Below, one piece after another: positions 1 to 8,122 of a stretch of DNA of 64,000 nucleotides. Made by a program: the position numbers and the translations under genes. The notes under the pieces were generated by a model. It saw only the letters and a list, made by a program, of their open reading frames with translations. It was not told where the DNA came from and did not search any database. The stretch covers positions 62,001 to 126,000 of the forward strand of contig CAWICV010000008.1 in assembly GCA_963834705.1 (NCBI GenBank). Reading direction: 5' to 3'. Numbering within the stretch: the first letter of the stretch is position 1; every line of letters begins with the position of its first letter. Source of the stretch: RYN-230 sp963834705. Lineage in GTDB: Bacteria; Actinomycetota; Actinomycetes; Streptosporangiales; Streptosporangiaceae.

Positions 1-1126
1 GGTCGATCCGGTGTGGCTGGTGGAAGTGCAGCAGCCGGGTCAGCTTGAGCATGTTGTAGCTGCAGCAGTTCTCACAGGTCCGGTTGCTCAGCTGGCCGGC
101 CATCACGTCCGGTGCGTGCCAGTGCTCCCAGTTGCTGGTGCCGCCGATCACGTAACTGTGATGCTGGGTGACGATACGCCAGAAGTTGCGCGCGATGTCG
201 TGATAGCGCGGGTCGCCGGTCTCCTCCCAGAGCCGGACGCAGCCGATCATTTTCGGGATGTTGGTGTTCGCGTGCCGGCCAGGCAGGTCGTCCTGGTCCC
301 GGGCCAGCGGGCCGAACACCTGGGCGTCGTAGAACCGCTCAGCCGTGCGCAGGTAGGACTCGTCCCAGGTCAGCCGGTACAGGTTAGTCAGTGATTCGGC
401 GATCCCGCCGTGCTCGACGGTGAGGATGCGCTGCATGTGCTGGTAGGACAGCCGCCCGGTCCGCCAGCCCACCCAGTCGCCCAGCCGGGCCGCCGTCTCC
501 AGGGCCTGGGCGTTTCCGGTCAGCTCGTGCTGGTCGATCAGCCCAGCCATGATCTTGTGGATCATGTAGTACGGCGACCACACCGGCAGGCCGGCTTCCA
601 GCCGGTCGAAGAAGCTCTCCGGGAACGCCGACAGGTAACCGTCGTGGAAACCGGCCCGGCGTGCCCGGGCCTGGCACCGGGTGAGCTGGTCCACCAGATA
701 GCGGCCCTTTTCCGCGGCGCCGGGATGGCCGGTGCTGGCGTGGGTCAGGGCCAGCCCGGACATCAGGTGCCCGGTGCAGTGGCCGCGCACCTCGGACGCG
801 GGCCGCTCCCAGCCGCCGCACGGCCTGGCCCGCGACGGCAGGCCGTAGTTGTGCCGGAACGTGTGCAGCATCCGGTCCGGGTCCACGAACATTAGGTAGC
901 TGGTGTTGCGCGCCTGGTTGGCCCGGAACGGGCTGGACCGCAACTGGACGGCGGTCAGCGGGAACGCCCGGCCCAGCCCGGCCGTGCCATCGGGCACATA
1001 TCCGCTGGCCCAGCCGCCGGACGCGGCGCGCAGGTGATCCCCGACAGTGCTGGCCAGCAGCGCGCCGGCCGCGGCACCGCCGAGCGCGCTCAGCACCACC
1101 CGCCTGCTGACCGGGTGAGAGGTCAT
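1..1126 (-). CDS. GH127-like glycoside hydrolase (beta-L-arabinofuranosidase family, DUF1680), 3' end cut by window
   Basis: About 375 residues are visible and the gene runs off the left edge. The ATG at 1126 follows a GAGAGGA ribosome site. The N-terminus, with SRRVVLSAL followed by an Ala/Gly-rich hydrophobic stretch, looks like a Tat signal, so export folded across the membrane is likely. Downstream come family-like blocks: SGLALTHASTG, YYMIHKIMAGL, and near residues 350-360 the Cys cluster CENCCSYNMLKLTR. GH127 enzymes use a zinc-bound cysteine in this region as nucleophile. The family removes beta-L-arabinofuranose or related sugars from plant-type glycans. The exact substrate cannot be told from sequence, and the missing C-terminus prevents a length comparison. 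Confidence 0.85.
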   Translation of the reverse strand, partial: MTSHPVSRRVVLSALGGAAAGALLASTVGDHLRAASGGWASGYVPDGTAGLGRAFPLTAVQLRSSPFRANQARNTSYLMFVDPDRMLHTFRHNYGLPSRARPCGGWERPASEVRGHCTGHLMSGLALTHASTGHPGAAEKGRYLVDQLTRCQARARRAGFHDGYLSAFPESFFDRLEAGLPVWSPYYMIHKIMAGLIDQHELTGNAQALETAARLGDWVGWRTGRLSYQHMQRILTVEHGGIAESLTNLYRLTWDESYLRTAERFYDAQVFGPLARDQDDLPGRHANTNIPKMIGCVRLWEETGDPRYHDIARNFWRIVTQHHSYVIGGTSNWEHWHAPDVMAGQLSNRTCENCCSYNMLKLTRLLHFHQPHRID

Positions 1127-1308
1127 GCCCCGTCCTCTCGCGGGCCTGCGCACCGCGGCTGCCTCCGTGGTGACTCAGGCCCACATTGATCAGAACTCAC
1201 AGCAGCCAGCCGGTCAATGCCCGCCACGCCAGCCACAGCGGGGCCGGCCGGCGTCCCACTGGGCCGGCTGCGACGATGGAGGCCAGTCGAGACAGGGCGG
1301 AGAAGCAG

Positions 1309-1665
1309 ATGGCAGACGAAGAGTTCACCCGGGCCCTGGACAGCAGCCGTGAAGTCAACCTCACCGTCACCGGGCGCACGTCCGGCCGTGGCATCACCCT
1401 CCCGGTCTGGTTCGCACGGGACGGCGGCACGCTGTATCTGGTCCCGGTCAGCGGATCGGACAGCAACTGGTACAAGAATGTGCTGCGCACGCCGGCGATC
1501 CGGCTGGCCGCTGGGGGCGCCGAGCGCACCGCCAGCGCCGCGCCGGTCACCGATCCGGCCCGGGTCGCTGAGATCGTGGACAGATTCCGGGCCAAGTACG
1601 GCGCGAAGGACGTGGCCGCCTACTACCCGAAGCAGAATGCCGCGGTAACCGTCCTGCTCAGCTGA
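1309..1665 (+). CDS. Small split-barrel, probably flavin/F420-type protein (DUF385/PNPOx-like)
   Basis: A 118-residue protein. The ATG at 1309 is chosen over upstream in-frame starts because GGCGGAG lies just before it and the family-like region begins there. The pattern VNLTVTGRTSGRGITLPVWF, then a Gly turn and LYLVPVSGSDSNWYKNVLRTP, resembles the beta-strand order of deazaflavin-dependent nitroreductase-like and PNP-oxidase-like split barrels in actinobacteria. These usually bind F420 or FMN and act on varied small molecules. No catalytic residue can be assigned, so the family is inferred and the reaction is unknown. It lies divergent from the glycosidase and convergent with the next gene. 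Confidence 0.7.
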   Translation: MADEEFTRALDSSREVNLTVTGRTSGRGITLPVWFARDGGTLYLVPVSGSDSNWYKNVLRTPAIRLAAGGAERTASAAPVTDPARVAEIVDRFRAKYGAKDVAAYYPKQNAAVTVLLS

Positions 1666-1697
1666 CTCAGCCCGGGCGGCGCGGGCCGGTGGCTGGC

Positions 1698-2234
1698 TTA
1701 CCGGCTGTCCCGCTTCGCCTGCCGCCGGGCCCCCATGGCCAGGGTGCCCGCCCGCTGTTTCTCCGTCCTGGGTGAACGGAGGGCACGGGCCGCGGCGGCT
1801 TCCGCTCCCGCGGCCGAGCCCGCTCCGTCCGGGACGGCCTGGCCAGAGGTGGCCCGTGCGCTACGGGCGGCAGGCCCACGGCTCTGCTTCGCGGCGCGGG
1901 CCGCGGCGAGCCGCTCCGCCCGCAACTGGGCCGCCGACTGGCGGGCCAGCACGGCAACCCGGCGGCTCACCCGGGACAAGGCCTCCTCGAACGCCTCGGC
2001 CTTCGTGCGGGCCAGGGTGTTCTCCGGCCGGGCTATACCTCGCCCGCCCCTTTCGGCGACCCGGGCGCTGGCGCCCCGCCGGTACTGGCCGACGTACTTG
2101 TTACGGGCCCGCCTGATCCGGGTCTCCAATTCGATGGCCGCGTCCTCGTCGAGCGCAGTGAGGTTGTCCCGGTCGGTCTCGGCAACCAGCAACCGCTCGG
2201 CGTCATTGAGGACCGCGAGCAGGGCAGCGTTCAT
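1698..2234 (-). CDS. Conserved hypothetical Arg/Ala-rich helical protein
   Basis: About 178 residues from the ATG at 2234, which is preceded by GGGGAAG at good spacing; an in-frame ATG 24 nt further upstream lacks this. The N-terminal half is helical and charged (ALLAVLNDAERLLVAETD, then RRARNKYVGQYRRGAS) and the middle is rich in Arg and Ala (EALSRVSRRVAVLARQSAAQ). The last ~60 residues are low-complexity and basic. It resembles a small actinobacterial family of unknown function that I recognise only by sequence style. High positive charge would fit binding to nucleic acid, but this is only inference. It is divergent from the macro-domain gene. Confidence 0.65.
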   Translation of the reverse strand: MNAALLAVLNDAERLLVAETDRDNLTALDEDAAIELETRIRRARNKYVGQYRRGASARVAERGGRGIARPENTLARTKAEAFEEALSRVSRRVAVLARQSAAQLRAERLAAARAAKQSRGPAARSARATSGQAVPDGAGSAAGAEAAAARALRSPRTEKQRAGTLAMGARRQAKRDSR

Positions 2235-2316
2235 CTGTCTTCCCCGGTTCCTCGGCATCGCTGCTGACCTGATTAGAGGTCTTCCCGGCCGGGGCCGCCA
2301 GCTATCGTGAAGTCAC

Positions 2317-2844
2317 ATGACTATCCGGATCACACTGCACGAGGGGGACATCACCCGGCAGGCCGCTGACGCCATCGTCAACGCGGCCAACTCGTCGCTG
2401 CTCGGCGGGGGCGGCGTCGATGGCGCGATCCACCGCCGCGGCGGCCCCGCGATCCTGGCCGAGTGCCGGTCACTGCGGGCCGGCCGGTTCCCGGACGGGC
2501 TGCCGGCCGGCCAGGCGGTGGCGACCACGGCCGGCCAGTTGCCGGCCCGGTGGATCATCCATACGGTCGGCCCGGTGTACTCGCGGCGCGAGGACCGCAG
2601 CGCGCTGCTCGCGTCCTGCTACACCGAGTCGCTCCGGGTAGCCGACGAGCTCGGCGCCGAGGTGGTGGCGTTCCCGGCCGTGTCCGCGGGGATCTACGGC
2701 TGGCCCGCGGACGACGCGGCCCGGATCGCGCTCGGTACCATCCGCGCCGCGGACACCGCCGTCCGGGAAGCCCAGTTCGTGCTGTTCGGCCGGGAGATGC
2801 ACCAGGTGTTCACGGCCGCGCTGGCCACGCTCCCGGGTGACTAG
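2317..2844 (+). CDS. Macro-domain protein (probable ADP-ribose / O-acetyl-ADP-ribose hydrolase)
   Basis: 175 residues, the size of a single macro domain. The signature begins at once: residues ~13-35 read DITRQAADAIVNAANSSLLG, followed by GGGVDGAIHRRGG. The second part has the strand HTVGPVY and the loop AFPAVSAGIYGWP, which together line the ADP-ribose pocket. Bacterial members remove ADP-ribose from proteins or deacetylate O-acetyl-ADP-ribose. The Asn-Ala-Ala-Asn and Gly-rich loops are intact, so the enzyme is probably active. Its stop lies about 30 nt before the hisC start, so the two may be co-transcribed, although no functional link is obvious. Confidence 0.92.
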   Translation: MTIRITLHEGDITRQAADAIVNAANSSLLGGGGVDGAIHRRGGPAILAECRSLRAGRFPDGLPAGQAVATTAGQLPARWIIHTVGPVYSRREDRSALLASCYTESLRVADELGAEVVAFPAVSAGIYGWPADDAARIALGTIRAADTAVREAQFVLFGREMHQVFTAALATLPGD

Positions 2845-2877
2845 GATGTGCCCGGGAGCAGCGAGGGGAGGACATCG

Positions 2878-3966
2878 GTGACCAGTGCGGACGCGCCCAG
2901 ATCGCCCCGGTTCCGTGCGGTGCTCGACGGCTTCGCCCCGTACCAGCCGGGCCGCCAGGTCCGCGGGCCGGACGGCCGGTCACACAAGCTGTCCTCGAAC
3001 GAATCACCGTTCGGCCCGCTGCCCTCGGTGCTCGAGGTGATCGCCGAGGCGGCCACTGCCGTGCACCGCTATCCAGACAACGGCGCGGTCGCGCTGACCG
3101 CGGCGATCGCGGACCGGTTCGGCGTGCCACCGGAGCACATCGCGGTCGGCTGCGGCTCGGTCGGGGTGGCCCAGCAGGTGCTGGAGGCGGCCGGCGAGCC
3201 CGGGGCCGAGGTGCTCTACGCGTGGCGTTCCTTCGAGGCCTACCCAACGCTGGTCGCGCTGGCCGCGGCGGCGCCGGTCACCGTGCCGCTGCGGGCCGAG
3301 ACGCACGATCTGGCCGCGATGGCCGCGGCCATCACCGGCCGGACCCGGGTCATCTTCGTGTGCAACCCGAACAACCCGACCGGCACCGTAGTGCACGCGG
3401 ACGACCTGGCCGCGTTCCTCCGCCAGGTGCCGACGGACTGCCTGGTCGTGCTGGACGAGGCGTACAACGAGTACGTCCGTGACCCGGCCGTGCCGGACGG
3501 GCTGCGGGTCTACCGTGAGCACCCGAACGTGGCCGTGCTGCGCACCTTCTCCAAGGCGTACGGGCTGGCCGGGCTGCGGGTCGGCTTCCTGGTCGCGCAG
3601 CCGGCGGTGGCCGGGGCGGTCCGCAAGACCATGCTCCCGTTCACCGTGAACGCGGTGGCGCAGGCCGCCGCCATAGCCTCGCTGGCCGCCGAGACGGAAC
3701 TGCTGGACCGGGTGGACCTGGTGGTCAAGGAACGGTCCCGGGTCAGCGGCGAGCTGGCCGCCCAGGGCTGGACGGTGCCGCCGACCGAGGCCAACTTCGT
3801 CTGGCTCCGGCTGGGCGAGGACACCCAGGACTTCGCGGCCGCCTGCGCGCAGGCCGGGGTGGCTATCCGGCCGTTCGGCGCCGAGGGGGCCCGGATCTCC
3901 ATCGGCGACCACGACGCCAACGACACGTTCCTGGCCGTCGCCCGCGCCTACCCCCGCCGCCACTAG
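2878..3966 (+). CDS. hisC: Histidinol-phosphate aminotransferase
   Basis: 362 residues, normal for class I/II PLP aminotransferases of this type. The GTG at 2878 is chosen because GGGGAGG sits six bases upstream; a GTG at 2848 would add ten poorly conserved residues. Family features are HKLSSNESPFGP near the start, FVCNPNNPTGT for the PLP-binding Asn loop, VLDEAYNEY, and the Schiff-base lysine in TFSKAYGLAGLRVGF (Lys about 226). The reaction converts imidazole-acetol phosphate to histidinol phosphate in histidine synthesis. It is not in a his operon here, so it may be a second copy, and a related aromatic or phenylalanine aminotransferase role is possible. Confidence 0.88.
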   Translation: MTSADAPRSPRFRAVLDGFAPYQPGRQVRGPDGRSHKLSSNESPFGPLPSVLEVIAEAATAVHRYPDNGAVALTAAIADRFGVPPEHIAVGCGSVGVAQQVLEAAGEPGAEVLYAWRSFEAYPTLVALAAAAPVTVPLRAETHDLAAMAAAITGRTRVIFVCNPNNPTGTVVHADDLAAFLRQVPTDCLVVLDEAYNEYVRDPAVPDGLRVYREHPNVAVLRTFSKAYGLAGLRVGFLVAQPAVAGAVRKTMLPFTVNAVAQAAAIASLAAETELLDRVDLVVKERSRVSGELAAQGWTVPPTEANFVWLRLGEDTQDFAAACAQAGVAIRPFGAEGARISIGDHDANDTFLAVARAYPRRH

Positions 3967-4063
3967 CCCGGACGGACGTTTCCCGGCCCCTGATCCCACT
4001 CCCCGGCCCGCGCAGACAGTACTTACTTTTCAATCACGCCTGTGGGCGGGCGTCCGGAACCGC

Positions 4064-4109
4064 GTGAATGCTTCACTCACGTGCTCAGGACAGCACGAAT
4101 GCAGCATTC
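4064..4109. repeat. Three adjacent short inverted repeats between convergent genes
   Basis: Within 46 bases lie three small palindromes: GTGAA-TGC-TTCAC (4064-4076), GTGCT-N6-AGCAC (4081-4096) and GAATGC-A-GCATTC (4097-4109). They occupy the gap between the ends of hisC and the minus-strand regulator gene, where a bidirectional terminator is expected. No single long GC stem is present, so a repeat or protein-binding role is also possible. Confidence 0.5.
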
Positions 4110-4127
4110 ATGCGCTTTTGGCCCGGT

Positions 4128-5525
4128 TCACCGCGCCGCGGGGCGGCGTTCCAGCTTCTCGGTGACCAGGCGGTAGAACTGGCGGGGGCGGCCCGGTTGC
4201 GGCGCCCGGCTCGGCGGCAATGGCCAGGCCAGCCCTTCCTCGACCAGGCTATGCAGCAGCCGCCGCGCGGTGCGCGCGGTCACCCCGAGCACCTTGCCCG
4301 CGGTCTCCGCGTCCACCACCAGCGCGCTGTCGCTGCCCGCCAGCTTGTCGGCCAGCCGGGACAGTGTCTCGAGCCCGCGTGGCCGGGTGCTCTCCACCGC
4401 CGCCGAGGCCGGGTGCCGCGGCGCGGGCACCAGCGCGATGCCCTCCCGGTCCAGCGCGAAGCCACGGCTGCCCGCGGCCGCGTGCGAGCGGGACAGCGCC
4501 GCCTGCGCGTGCGCTTCGGCGTCCTGCGCGGTCCGGCCCATCCCGATGCCCACCTCGACGGCGATGCCCAGCTCGGTGCGGGCGCGCTCGCTGAACGGCG
4601 GTACCCGGAAGCCGTCGGTCGCCGCGGCCAGCGAGCCGCGGGTGGCGGTGACCAGGAAGCAGTGGTCGCTGACCGGGCTGACCGAGGCGTGCATCCGCTG
4701 CGCTTCCTGGACCAGGAACCGGTGCACGGTGAGCCGCAGCTCCTCGCGCGCGTGCCGCGGCGTGGACCGGCGGGTGGTGTCGCGCAGCGTGGGCACCTCG
4801 ATCAGGGCCACCGCGAGCTGGGCTTCCTCCAGCCGCCGGTTGCCCGCCAGCAGGGTCGCGGTGCGCAGCGCGGAACGGATCGCGCTGCTGGTCGGGCGCA
4901 GGATGCGGACCGGCACCTCGGCCGCGGACAGCCGCTGCGCCACCGACTGCAGGCAGGTGAACGCGACGCTGATCTCGTCGCGCCGCCACAGCCGCTCGTG
5001 GAACGCGGCCAGCGTGGCCGCGTTGGCCGCGTCCTCCCGGACGTGCACGTTGTCGGTGGGCACGCCCAGTTCGCCGAACGCGTCTTCCACGTCCATCCGG
5101 CTGAGCACGTCCACGCTGACCTTGCTCAGGTCCTGGCCCAGCTCCCGGGTGGCGCGCAGCAGCGCCGCGTACAGCGCGCTGCCGGCCAGCGGCACATAGG
5201 TGGCCGGGACGCGCAGCGTGCCGGCCCGCCGGGCGTACTCATGCGGTACCTGGCTGGCGAACAGGCAGGCATCGATGCCCGCGCCGAGCCGGAGCACCTT
5301 GTCGGCGGCCTCCTGCTCGCTGCGGTAGGCGGCCGCGACGAGCCGCCGGGGCGGCGCCGGCGCCGAGCCGTTCGCGGACGGCGCGGCGCCGGCGCCCGGC
5401 TGGCCTGGGCCGCCGGGCAGCATACCGGGCTGGGCGGTGCCGGACAGCATGATGCGTTCGACCAGGTCGTGCGGGCCGACAATGCCGATCGTAAGCTCGC
5501 CCGCTGGCTGGCGCTGGCCGGTCAT
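4128..5525 (-). CDS. Predicted winged-helix transcriptional regulator with sensory N-terminal region
   Basis: 465 residues. The N-terminus (LTIGIVGPHDLVERIM) and the next ~150 residues look like a Rossmann-type ligand-sensing module, interrupted by a Gly/Pro/Ala-rich linker at ~30-60. The middle (VHRFLVQEAQRMHASVSPV, then GIAVEVGIGMGRTAQDAEAHA) recalls a degenerate GGDEF/cyclase-like fold. The last ~90 residues (AETAGKVLGVTARTARRLL, then GRPRQFYRLV) form a winged helix. No ligand can be named. The upstream ~210 nt (5526-5739) separate it from the end of murA, are relatively AT-rich and contain ACGATCGT, so its promoter probably lies there. Its stop faces hisC. Confidence 0.75.
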   Translation of the reverse strand: MTGQRQPAGELTIGIVGPHDLVERIMLSGTAQPGMLPGGPGQPGAGAAPSANGSAPAPPRRLVAAAYRSEQEAADKVLRLGAGIDACLFASQVPHEYARRAGTLRVPATYVPLAGSALYAALLRATRELGQDLSKVSVDVLSRMDVEDAFGELGVPTDNVHVREDAANAATLAAFHERLWRRDEISVAFTCLQSVAQRLSAAEVPVRILRPTSSAIRSALRTATLLAGNRRLEEAQLAVALIEVPTLRDTTRRSTPRHAREELRLTVHRFLVQEAQRMHASVSPVSDHCFLVTATRGSLAAATDGFRVPPFSERARTELGIAVEVGIGMGRTAQDAEAHAQAALSRSHAAAGSRGFALDREGIALVPAPRHPASAAVESTRPRGLETLSRLADKLAGSDSALVVDAETAGKVLGVTARTARRLLHSLVEEGLAWPLPPSRAPQPGRPRQFYRLVTEKLERRPAAR

Positions 5526-5739
5526 CGCCGCTCGCCATCGCGTGAGACGGCAGTCACTAACGTGCTGCCGGCCGCGGCGTACTGCTCATGGTGAGAAGTC
5601 ACATCCAGACCCTTACGGACGATTGCACGATCGTATAGTTCGTAACCTGCTTGCGGCCTGCACGTACGCAAATCCGCTGGCAGTTTCGTGCTTCGTCACA
5701 TTTGGCCGGGCAGAAACCGCCCGTTAGGGGCGTTACCTC

Positions 5740-7023
5740 TCAGCCACTCGACTCGATGCTGATATCCGCACCGAGCGTGGTGAGCCGCTCCGCGACCGCC
5801 GCGTGCCCGCGGTCGATCAGATAGCCGGGGGCCACCACGGTCTCGCCCTCGGCGCACAGCCCGGCCAGGATCAGCGCGATGCCGCTGCGCAGGTCGTGCG
5901 CGACCACCTTGGTCCCCTTGAGCGCGGACGGGCCGTGCACGATGGCCACGTTGCCGCTGTCCACCTCGACCTTGGCGCCCATCTTGTTCAGCTCGCCGAC
6001 CAGCGTGTACCGGCCGTCGAAGATGGTCTCCCGGATGTAGCTGGTGCCGTCGGCCAGGCAGCTCAGCGCCATGATCGGCGACTGCAGGTCGGTGGCGAAG
6101 CCAGGGTACGGGCTGGTGATGACGTTGATCGGGCGCAGCGTGCGCTCCCGGCGGACCTGGAGCACCGCGCCCTTGGCCGAGAACTCCACGCCCATCTGCT
6201 CCAGCTTCCAGCGCACCACGCCGAAGTGCTCCAGTTGCGCGCCGACCAGGTTCAGCTCGCCGCCGGTGATCGCGGCGGCCATGGCGAACACGGCCGCGTC
6301 GATCCGGTCCGGCATCACGGTGTGCTCGGTCGCGGTCAGCTCGCTCACCCCGCGCACGGTGACGAAGCCGGTGCCGCCGCCGCTGATGTCGGCGCCCATC
6401 TTGGTCAGGAATGCGATGACGTCCAGCACCTCGGGCTCGAGCGCGCAGTTGTCGATGACCGTGGTGCCCGGCGTCAGGCTGGCCGCCATGATCAGGTTCT
6501 CGGTGCCGGTGTGCGACGGGGTGTCCAGGTACAGGTGCGCGCCCTGCAGCTTGCCCGCCTTGACACAGATCTTGTCGCCCTGCTCGTCCACGATCGCGCC
6601 GAGCCGGGCGAACCCCCGGTAGTGGAAGTCCAGCAGGCGGCTGCCCAGGTTGCAGCCGCCGATGCCCTCGATGACGGCCTCGCCGAGCCGGTGCAGCAGC
6701 GGCGGCACGAACAGCACCGAGGCGCGGAACCGCCGGGCGATCTCGGCCGGCAGCACCGGGCTGGTCAGGTTGGACGCGTCCACCACCAGGGTGCGCTCGG
6801 ACTCGTGGAACTTGACGACCGCCCCCACGGCCTGGGCCAGCTCGACCGCGCGCCGGACGTCCTCGATCGGCGGCACGTTGCGCAGCACCGTCCGGCCCTC
6901 CGCGGTGAGCAGAGACGCGGCGATCATTTTGAGCGCGGCGTTCTTGGCGCCCTGGACGAAGACCGTGCCCTGTAGCGGGATCCCGCCTCGTACGCGGTAG
7001 CAGGTCTCGGGGCCAATGGTCAT
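5740..7023 (-). CDS. murA: UDP-N-acetylglucosamine 1-carboxyvinyltransferase
   Basis: 427 residues from the ATG at 7023, a normal MurA length; further upstream in-frame starts would add an unconserved tail. It performs the first committed step of peptidoglycan synthesis, adding enolpyruvate from PEP to UDP-GlcNAc in the cytoplasm. Visible active-site elements are QGAKNAALKM (Lys-Asn pair), the catalytic-Cys loop GGCNLGSRLLDFH, the aspartate in PGFATDLQSP, and DLRSGIALILAGL with the conserved Arg. The loop keeps Cys where mycobacterial MurA has Asp, so fosfomycin alkylation should be possible. The segment SHTGTENLIMAA differs from the SVGATEN I expect in most actinobacterial MurA proteins. Confidence 0.92.
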   Translation of the reverse strand: MTIGPETCYRVRGGIPLQGTVFVQGAKNAALKMIAASLLTAEGRTVLRNVPPIEDVRRAVELAQAVGAVVKFHESERTLVVDASNLTSPVLPAEIARRFRASVLFVPPLLHRLGEAVIEGIGGCNLGSRLLDFHYRGFARLGAIVDEQGDKICVKAGKLQGAHLYLDTPSHTGTENLIMAASLTPGTTVIDNCALEPEVLDVIAFLTKMGADISGGGTGFVTVRGVSELTATEHTVMPDRIDAAVFAMAAAITGGELNLVGAQLEHFGVVRWKLEQMGVEFSAKGAVLQVRRERTLRPINVITSPYPGFATDLQSPIMALSCLADGTSYIRETIFDGRYTLVGELNKMGAKVEVDSGNVAIVHGPSALKGTKVVAHDLRSGIALILAGLCAEGETVVAPGYLIDRGHAAVAERLTTLGADISIESSG

Positions 7024-7200
7024 GAGGCTGAAGCTCCTGTCCTTCGGAAACGCGTCGTCACGGTGTGCCGGCGGTCCTGGCAGTGCGCTGCCCAGTGCTG
7101 GGCGGCCAGCTACCCGCTGGGCCAGCGGCAACCCTTCTGCATGTCCCAGGCCAGTATTCCACCGGCCTGCCGGGTCCCCGGCCGTCCCCGTGGGGTCGTC

Positions 7201-7245
7201 GAGCACGTGGTTGCCGAGCATGGGGTTGTAGAGCATGGGGTTGTA
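7201..7245. repeat. 15-bp tandem repeat upstream of murA
   Basis: GAGCATGGGGTTGTA occurs twice back to back (7216-7230 and 7231-7245), preceded by a diverged copy GAGCACGTGGTTGCC (7201-7215). It lies in the 241-base gap between the end of purC and the start of murA. No gene is evident in the gap; the function of the repeat is unknown. Confidence 0.6.
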
Positions 7246-7264
7246 GAGCAGAGTTCCACGGCAG

Positions 7265-8122
7265 TCATACCCACTGCCGTCCGGTGATGCGCTCATAAGC
7301 CTCGATGTAACTAGCACGTGTCTGCTCGACCACATGGTTGGGCAGTGCTGGAGGTGGCTGGCGATCCCGCTCTGCCCACCCGGACTCGGGCGAGTCTAGC
7401 CAGTCCCGGACGATCTGCTTGTCAAATGACACCTGTGGCGTACCGGGCGACCAATCGGTGGCCGGCCACAGCCGGGACGAGTCCGGGGTGAGCACCTCGT
7501 CGGCCAGCAGCAGCCTGCCGTCCGGGGCGAAACCCAGCTCGATCTTGGTGTCGGCGAGCAGGATGCCGTGCCTGGCGGTGACCTCCGCGCCACGCCGGTA
7601 GACCTCCAGGGTGATCCGCCTGAGCTGATCCGCGACCTCCGCGCCGACCTGTGCAACCACCTCGGAGAACGGGATGTTCTCGTCGTGCTGCCCGCGCGGC
7701 GCCTTGGTCGCCGGGGTGAAAATCGGCTCGGGCAGCTGCGAGCCGCTGCGCAGCCCGGCGGGCAGTGGCACCCCGCACACCGACCCGGTCTGCTGGTACT
7801 CCCGCCAGCCAGAACCGGCCAGGTAGCCGCGGGCCACGCACTCCACCGGGACCATGGACAGCTTGCGGCAGGCCGTTGCCCGCCCGGCGAACTCGGCCGG
7901 GATCTCGGCGTCCACCAGATGATTCGGCACCACGCCGGCGAGTTGTTCGAACCACCACAGGGACAGCTGGGTCAGGATCTTCCCTTTGCCCGGTATCGGC
8001 GTCGGCAGGATGTGGTCGTAGGCGGAGATCCGGTCCGAGGCGACCAGCAGCAGCACGTCATCGCCCAGCGAGTAGACGTCCCGCACCTTTCCCGAGTACA
8101 CCAACGTAGGCGCACCGGTCAC
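7265..8122 (-). CDS. purC: Phosphoribosylaminoimidazole-succinocarboxamide synthase
   Basis: 285 residues from the GTG at 8122, which overlaps the purB stop as GTGA, indicating translational coupling. It joins CAIR and aspartate with ATP to make SAICAR in purine synthesis. Family features are YSGKVRDVYSLGDD at the N-terminus, ASDRISAYDHILPTPIPGKG, the VECVARGYLAGSGWREY block, and LADTKIELGF followed by DEVLTPDSSRLW. All substrate-contact motifs appear intact and the length is normal. It is the last gene of the purD-ltrA-purB-purC run on the minus strand. Confidence 0.97.
   Translation of the reverse strand: MTGAPTLVYSGKVRDVYSLGDDVLLLVASDRISAYDHILPTPIPGKGKILTQLSLWWFEQLAGVVPNHLVDAEIPAEFAGRATACRKLSMVPVECVARGYLAGSGWREYQQTGSVCGVPLPAGLRSGSQLPEPIFTPATKAPRGQHDENIPFSEVVAQVGAEVADQLRRITLEVYRRGAEVTARHGILLADTKIELGFAPDGRLLLADEVLTPDSSRLWPATDWSPGTPQVSFDKQIVRDWLDSPESGWAERDRQPPPALPNHVVEQTRASYIEAYERITGRQWV

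Noticed and set aside
384..1184. Open frames on both strands in the first 1.2 kb
   Set aside because: They are shadows; the minus frame starting at 1126 carries a Tat-like signal and GH127 blocks and is the real gene, simply cut by the window edge.
4068..5594. 508-codon plus-strand frame opposite the winged-helix regulator
   Set aside because: It has the composition of a shadow frame and lacks any domain, whereas the minus strand gives a coherent protein with a C-terminal winged helix.
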